Source of the DNA: an uncultured Actinomycetes bacterium
GTDB lineage: Bacteria > Actinomycetota > Actinomycetes > Nanopelagicales > Nanopelagicaceae
Direction of reading: 5' to 3'
Assembly: GCA_903922745.1 (NCBI GenBank)
Contig: CAIXVA010000045.1
Coordinates: 1-8,935, forward strand
DNA: 8,935 bases
The position numbers were made by a program, and so were the translations under genes. Each line of letters opens with the position of its first letter. The first letter of the stretch is position 1. Positions 5,139 through 8,935 of the stretch are shown one piece after another. The notes beneath the pieces were generated by a model. The model made no database searches. It was given only the letters and a program-made list of their open reading frames with translations, and was not told where the DNA came from.

Positions 5139-5648
5139 ATGGAACGTTTAACCACACCTTCAAACCGGCAGCAGGTTCGAGGTTTCTTAACCATTCATTC
5201 AGCGCCATCTGCGCTGCGCCACCACATTGATTGGGCGATCCAAACCGTGCTCGGCAATTGGATACAGCTTGCGTGGAATCCACAACCGTTAATGCCCGGC
5301 ACATTTCGCACACAATTGGAGTTTCGTGGCTCTCAAGGTGCAGCATCCGAAATCGCTAGCTCACTTCGCAGTTGGCATTATCTAAATTTTGAAGTGATTG
5401 AAGGAACAGAGTTGGGTGGAGAACTATTTCGTTTCACACCAGTGCTTGGCATACACCGCGCAGTCGTTGACCAATCAGGTGCGGTTCTGGTTAATGAGAA
5501 TCAATTAAGCGCCATTCTTGCAAACTCTTTTGATGAAGATTCCATTCGCGAAGGCATCGCTGCCATGGTGGGAAATTCTTGGGAAGCCGAACTAGATCGC
5601 TTCAGGAGTGTTGACCTTCAAGAAGTGCCTCGTCTACGCGCAATCTGA
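5139..5648 (+). CDS. DUF3145 family protein (Actinobacteria-specific, unknown function)
   Basis: The 169-residue protein matches DUF3145 along its length: GFLTIHSAPSALRHHIDWAI near 15-34, the WNPQP block with PGTFRTQLEF near 46-62, the SSLRSWHYLNFEV segment near 75-87, FRFTPVLGIHRAVVDQSGAV near 97-116, and a C-terminal NSWEAELDRFR near 145-155. It is soluble, with no signal peptide or membrane segment. Its biochemical role is not known to me. A homologue sits next to the fabD-fabH-acpP-fabF cluster in Streptomyces, and here fabF and an accD6-type gene lie 2-3 kb away, so a link to fatty-acid synthesis is a reasonable inference. ATG 5139 with AGGAG is preferred over the upstream TTG at 5115, which would place the Shine-Dalgarno inside the coding region and adds residues outside the family domain. 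Confidence 0.9.
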   Translation: MERLTTPSNRQQVRGFLTIHSAPSALRHHIDWAIQTVLGNWIQLAWNPQPLMPGTFRTQLEFRGSQGAASEIASSLRSWHYLNFEVIEGTELGGELFRFTPVLGIHRAVVDQSGAVLVNENQLSAILANSFDEDSIREGIAAMVGNSWEAELDRFRSVDLQEVPRLRAI

Positions 5649-5652
5649 TTGG

Positions 5653-5658
5653 TAGGAT
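5653..5658 (+). promoter_or_regulatory. Possible leaderless -10 (or Shine-Dalgarno) of the SIMPL gene
   Basis: TAGGAT is followed by exactly six bases (TAAGAC) and ATG 5665, fitting a leaderless promoter. The same bases contain AGGA, which could act as a Shine-Dalgarno 7 nt from the ATG in a transcript continuing from DUF3145. Sequence alone cannot separate the two; no -35 was found. Confidence 0.35.
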
Positions 5659-5664
5659 TAAGAC

Positions 5665-6423
5665 ATGACACAACTTAATGAAAGTCCAATCATCACCGTA
5701 GAACGCCGCAAAGCAGTAACCATAATTATTTCTGCAGTAATCCTTTCACTTGCACTCGGTGGCGGATTGATGAAAGTTGGTTCAGGTTTTGCATCTCGTA
5801 GCAGTGATGGAATCACTGTTACTGGATCTGCCAAGACAACTGCAACCGCAGATAATGCGGTGTGGATTCTTAACGTCTCCCTTTCATCCCCAACCGTTGC
5901 AACCGCAGTTAAGAAAGTAGATGCAGATGTTGCTGCATTATCTGATTACTTAACAAAGGGTGGAATCTCTGCCGATAGCTTAACTCTTGGCGCAGTATCA
6001 ACATTTGCCAATGAGGAGTACAGCAATGGCAATGCAACGGGTCGAATTCTTTCGTACCGCGCCTCACGCGAAGTAACAGTGCGCTCAAAAGATGTGCAGA
6101 TGATTTCTAAGCTCAGCCAAGGAATTGGATCACTACTTGCTACAGGTATCAATGCAAATAATTACGGTCCTCAGTACTACATTTCAAATTTGCCAGAGCT
6201 ACGCCCTCAGTTGATGGCAGAGGCGATGAAGGATGCAAAGGTACGTGCAGAAGCGCTAACTAAGGCTGTTGGTGGAAATATTGGAGCACTTGTTAATGTA
6301 AAGGCTGGTCCTATCCAAATTACAACACCTGATTCGACTATGACCGCTGATTTTGGCGCCTATGACACTTCAACAATTGAAAAGACAGTTACCGCAACTG
6401 TTTCGGTAACTTTTAAGAGTTAA
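5665..6423 (+). CDS. SIMPL/DUF541 domain protein, membrane-anchored
   Basis: A 252-residue protein with a short charged N-terminus (through RRK at 14-16), one membrane segment at about 18-36, and an extracytoplasmic SIMPL (DUF541) domain beginning with GITVTGSAKTTATADNAVW near 49-67. Family features include the long helix LRPQLMAEAMKDAKVRAEALTKAVG (about 178-202) and the terminal strand TVTATVSVTFKS. There is no lipobox Cys, so it is probably anchored by the uncleaved segment. SIMPL proteins (named after a mouse signalling protein; bacterial members include E. coli YggE and Brucella BP26) form oligomeric surface or periplasmic structures and have been tied to stress tolerance, but the function here is unknown. 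It follows DUF3145 by 16 bp and its stop overlaps that of the convergent carboxyltransferase gene by 4 bp. Confidence 0.88.
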   Translation: MTQLNESPIITVERRKAVTIIISAVILSLALGGGLMKVGSGFASRSSDGITVTGSAKTTATADNAVWILNVSLSSPTVATAVKKVDADVAALSDYLTKGGISADSLTLGAVSTFANEEYSNGNATGRILSYRASREVTVRSKDVQMISKLSQGIGSLLATGINANNYGPQYYISNLPELRPQLMAEAMKDAKVRAEALTKAVGGNIGALVNVKAGPIQITTPDSTMTADFGAYDTSTIEKTVTATVSVTFKS

Positions 6424-7811
6424 AGCGGAATATTGCCGTGGGATCCACGGCGGTGAGGTGCGTTAGCAATCGTTTTTGCTAGCGCACTTCGCGTTTTAGC
6501 AGGAATCAACATCTCATCTACGGCGCCAATTTCAATGGCCTTTGCAACACCACCTGAAACTCTTTCGTGCTCTGCGGCAAGCTCTAACTCCATAGATTCA
6601 CGTTGTTCGGCGGGGATATCGGCTAACAATCGACGGTGCAGTACTCGCACTGCTGCAACTGCGCCCATCACAGAAACTTCTGCATCTGGCCAAGCAAATA
6701 CACGGGTTGCACCTAATGATTTTGAATTCATTGCAACGTATGCGCCGCCATAGGCACGGCGAGTAATTAATGTAACTCTGGGAACAACTGATTCGCCGAA
6801 TGCATGCAATAACTTCGCACCTCTTCGTACTGCGCCTTCCCATTCTTGTCCTGCACCTGGCAAAAATCCCTGAACATCTGCAATCACAATCAGCGGAATA
6901 CCAAAGGCATCACAAGTGCGCACAAATCGTGCAGCCTTCTCACCAGCTGCTGCATCAAGTACGCCTGCTAGGTGTGCGGGATTGTTGGCAAGAACTCCAA
7001 CAGTTGCGCCACCCAACCGACCCAAGATCGTTGTCATATTGGGTGCCCACATAGAAAGTAGCTCCATGTGTTCGGAATCTTTATCGAGAATTGCAGCTAC
7101 TAATGGATGAACTTCATAAGTACGCACACTCAATTGGGGGACAAAGACTGATAAATCAATATCTTCAACTTCAGGATTCATAAAACCTTGATTAGCAAAC
7201 AACGCTGTCAACACACGAATGTCTTCAATTGCTTCATCTTCACTAGCGGCAATCACATGTGCAAGGCCGCTGTTCTTTTTGTGCGCTTCAGGGCCACCTA
7301 AAAGGGCCATATCAATATCTTCGCCGGTAACGCTCTTAACAACATCTGGACCAGTTACAAAGATTCGACCTTCGGGTGCCAGCACGACAACATCTGTTAA
7401 CGCAGGCCCATATGCACCGCCACCTGCAGTTGGTCCCAGAACCAAGGAGAGTTGCGGGATGCGACCACTGGCCGAAATCATTGATTGAAAAACTTCTCCG
7501 AAGGCATCAAGGGATGCAACACCATCACTTAATCGTGCGCCACCACTGTGCCAAATACCAATGATTGGCACCTGCGCGCCCATCGCTGCTTTGTAAGCTG
7601 AAACAATTACTTTGGATCCATCAACACCAAGTGCACCGCTTTTAATTGTGGCATCGGAAGCGAAAATTACAACTTTGTTGCCCTTAACAGTTGCGGTAAC
7701 AGCCAGCATTCCGCACTCTGTGCGGGGGATTAGAAATTCAAATTTTCCTTCATCAACTAATCGCGCAATCCGTGAAATCGGATCGCGTGGATCATGCGAT
7801 GTAGGTGACAT
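6420..7811 (-). CDS. accD6: Acyl-CoA carboxylase carboxyltransferase (beta) subunit, AccD6-like
   Basis: The 463-residue protein contains both halves of the biotin-dependent carboxyltransferase fold. The N-terminal half carries the acyl-CoA-side oxyanion-hole motifs HSGGARLSDGVASL (88-101) and GPTAGGGAYGPA (126-137). The C-terminal half has the biotin-side motifs GFLPGAGQEWEGAVRRGAKLL (315-335), RRAYGGAY (351-358) and AWPDAEVSVMGA (373-384). It transfers the carboxyl group from carboxybiotin to an acyl-CoA, and with a separate biotinylated alpha subunit should make malonyl-CoA. Its length is close to mycobacterial AccD6 (about 473) and shorter than PccB-type subunits (over 500), and the tail RRGSHGNIPL resembles AccD6. 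It follows the beta-ketoacyl synthase directly, as accD6 follows kasA-kasB in mycobacteria. ATG 7811 abuts the fabF stop (TAG|ATG), implying translational coupling; AAGAG lies upstream. Propionyl-CoA as substrate cannot be excluded. Confidence 0.9.
   Translation of the reverse strand: MSPTSHDPRDPISRIARLVDEGKFEFLIPRTECGMLAVTATVKGNKVVIFASDATIKSGALGVDGSKVIVSAYKAAMGAQVPIIGIWHSGGARLSDGVASLDAFGEVFQSMISASGRIPQLSLVLGPTAGGGAYGPALTDVVVLAPEGRIFVTGPDVVKSVTGEDIDMALLGGPEAHKKNSGLAHVIAASEDEAIEDIRVLTALFANQGFMNPEVEDIDLSVFVPQLSVRTYEVHPLVAAILDKDSEHMELLSMWAPNMTTILGRLGGATVGVLANNPAHLAGVLDAAAGEKAARFVRTCDAFGIPLIVIADVQGFLPGAGQEWEGAVRRGAKLLHAFGESVVPRVTLITRRAYGGAYVAMNSKSLGATRVFAWPDAEVSVMGAVAAVRVLHRRLLADIPAEQRESMELELAAEHERVSGGVAKAIEIGAVDEMLIPAKTRSALAKTIANAPHRRGSHGNIPL
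6432..6454 (+). other. Hairpin at the SIMPL mRNA 3' end, inside the convergent accD6 coding region
   Basis: GCCGTGG (6435-6441) and CCACGGC (6445-6451) form a perfect 7-bp stem around GAT. In plus-strand RNA two U-G wobbles and an A-U pair extend it to 10 bp. It starts 8 bp beyond the SIMPL stop. No U-tract follows, so it is not a standard intrinsic terminator. It may protect the mRNA 3' end, act as a weak terminator, or only reflect the codons for the conserved RGSHGNIPL tail of the opposite gene. Confidence 0.35.
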
Positions 7812-8935
7812 CTATATACTCTTAAATGCCAATACAACGTTATGGCCACCAAAACCAAAAGAATCATTGAGCGCTGCGATATCTCCAGCTGGTAACGCGC
7901 GGGGCTTATCACGCACAACATCCACAGTAACCGCAGGATCTAAGTTATCAATGTTGATAGTTGGGGGAGCCATTCGATCTTGCAAAGCCTTCACGATAAA
8001 GACAGATTCAATTGCTCCGGCACCGCCTAATAAGTGACCTGTCATTGATTTAGTTGCAGAGACGGCAACGTGGTCAGCATCGTTACCAAGGGCAGCGCGT
8101 AAAGCATTTGCTTCGGCTACATCACCTGCAGGGGTCGAAGTAGCGTGAGCGTTCAAGTGAACAATATCTGCTGTTGTTAATTCAGCATCTCGCAAAGCGA
8201 ACTTAACTGCGCGTTGCACGCCAGCACCAGATGGATCTGGAGCAGCGATGTGATAACCATCAGACGACAAGCCCTGACCTGCAATTTCGCAATAAATCTT
8301 TGCACCGCGCGCTTTAGCGTGTTCATACTCTTCAAGAACGAGAATTCCGCCACCTTCGCCCAACACAAATCCATCACGATTTAGATCGTATGGTCGTGAT
8401 GCGCGAGCAGGATCATCATTGCGAGTAGATAAAGCTTTCATTGCGGCAAAAGCTGCCATTGGAAGAGCGTGGCATGCCGCTTCAACGCCGCCGCTAACAA
8501 CAATATCTGCGCGGTTATTGCGGATCATTTCAAATGCATAACCAATTGCTTCGGCACCAGATGCACACGCACTAACAGGTGTGTGGACTCCAGCTTGTGC
8601 TTGTAATTCAAGACCAATATTTGCGGCTGGCCCATTAGGCATCAGCATCGGCACGGTGTGTGGGCTTACTAAACGTGAGCCCTTGCTATTTAAAATATCG
8701 TATTGCTCTAAAAGGGTTGTTACTCCGCCGATTCCAGATGCGACTACAACACCTAAGCGCTCTTTATCAATCTCGGGTGATCCAGCATCTTTCCAGGCCT
8801 CGCGTGATGCGATCAGTCCAAATTGTTCGGAGCGATCAAGGCGTCTGATTTCAACGCGCTCCATTTGCTCACTTGGTTCAACTGCAACTCGCGCTGCGAA
8901 GGTCACTGGGATTGTTTGGGCCCATTCCTCGGTTA
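7812..8935 (-). CDS. fabF: Beta-ketoacyl-ACP synthase II (FabF/KasA type), N-terminus beyond the window
   Basis: The frame is open to the window edge. A GTG at 8906 could start a 364-residue protein, but the codons upstream read TEEWAQTIPV, which is conserved FabF sequence, so the real start lies outside and roughly 40 residues are missing. Counting from GTG 8906, the thiolase-fold catalytic residues are Cys114 in VSACASGAEA, His254 in NAHATSTPAGD and His291 with Lys286 in TKSMTGHLLGGAG, the Cys-His-His set of condensing enzymes; GFVLGEGGG (179-187) and SFGFGGHN near the C-terminus are also typical. It elongates acyl-ACP with malonyl-ACP in cytosolic FAS II. It is the upstream partner of the accD6-like gene, whose ATG follows its TAG stop without a gap; fabD, acpP and fabH are likely further upstream. 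Confidence 0.95.
   Translation of the reverse strand, partial: TEEWAQTIPVTFAARVAVEPSEQMERVEIRRLDRSEQFGLIASREAWKDAGSPEIDKERLGVVVASGIGGVTTLLEQYDILNSKGSRLVSPHTVPMLMPNGPAANIGLELQAQAGVHTPVSACASGAEAIGYAFEMIRNNRADIVVSGGVEAACHALPMAAFAAMKALSTRNDDPARASRPYDLNRDGFVLGEGGGILVLEEYEHAKARGAKIYCEIAGQGLSSDGYHIAAPDPSGAGVQRAVKFALRDAELTTADIVHLNAHATSTPAGDVAEANALRAALGNDADHVAVSATKSMTGHLLGGAGAIESVFIVKALQDRMAPPTINIDNLDPAVTVDVVRDKPRALPAGDIAALNDSFGFGGHNVVLAFKSI

Noticed and set aside
6535..8037. Several plus-strand open frames across the accD6 and fabF genes
   Set aside because: They lie opposite strongly conserved enzymes, have low-complexity Ser/Ala/Thr-rich translations and no start signals.

Overview
The window looks like chromosomal DNA of a small-genome planktonic actinobacterium, most likely a freshwater acI lineage (Nanopelagicales, Planktophila-like). 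This is inference from four things: moderate GC, tightly packed genes, a split actinobacterial lycopene cyclase (crtYc/crtYd) beside a Brp/Blh retinal-forming dioxygenase, and an actinobacterial FAS-II locus (fabF, accD6-type carboxyltransferase, DUF3145). No insertion sequence, CRISPR array, phage gene or rRNA was seen.

Layout. 1-357 (-): N-terminal part of a response regulator, cut by the window edge. 460-1194 (-) and 1251-2225 (+): divergent short-chain dehydrogenase and aldo/keto reductase sharing a 56-bp control region. 2232-2308 (-): CAT-anticodon tRNA. 2331-3013 (-): crtYc-crtYd with a 4-bp overlap. 3051-3998 (+): blh, divergent from crtYc across 37 bp, followed 4 bp later by a secreted M23 peptidase (4003-4611, +). 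4615-4648: terminator shared by the peptidase and the convergent cold-shock gene (4664-4867, -). 4868-5138: divergent control region with a possible switching csp leader and a promoter plus hairpin-rich leader for DUF3145. 5139-5648 (+): DUF3145. 5665-6423 (+): SIMPL/DUF541 membrane-anchored protein. 6420-7811 (-): accD6-like carboxyltransferase. 7812-8935 (-): fabF, N-terminus beyond the window.

How the genes fit together. CrtYc+CrtYd should cyclise lycopene to beta-carotene, which Blh cleaves to retinal, the chromophore of actinorhodopsin; the opsin and crtE/B/I are not in the window. FabF and the AccD6-type subunit supply condensation and malonyl-CoA for fatty-acid synthesis, and DUF3145 sits near this locus in other Actinobacteria too. 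The most striking non-coding pattern is a repeated leaderless-promoter arrangement: four starts have TANNNT and one has GATACT, each exactly 6 nt before ATG. I did not find a clearly new multi-gene system; the best leads are regulatory (leaderless starts, the DUF3145 leader RNA, the csp leader, the crtYc/blh divergent operator).
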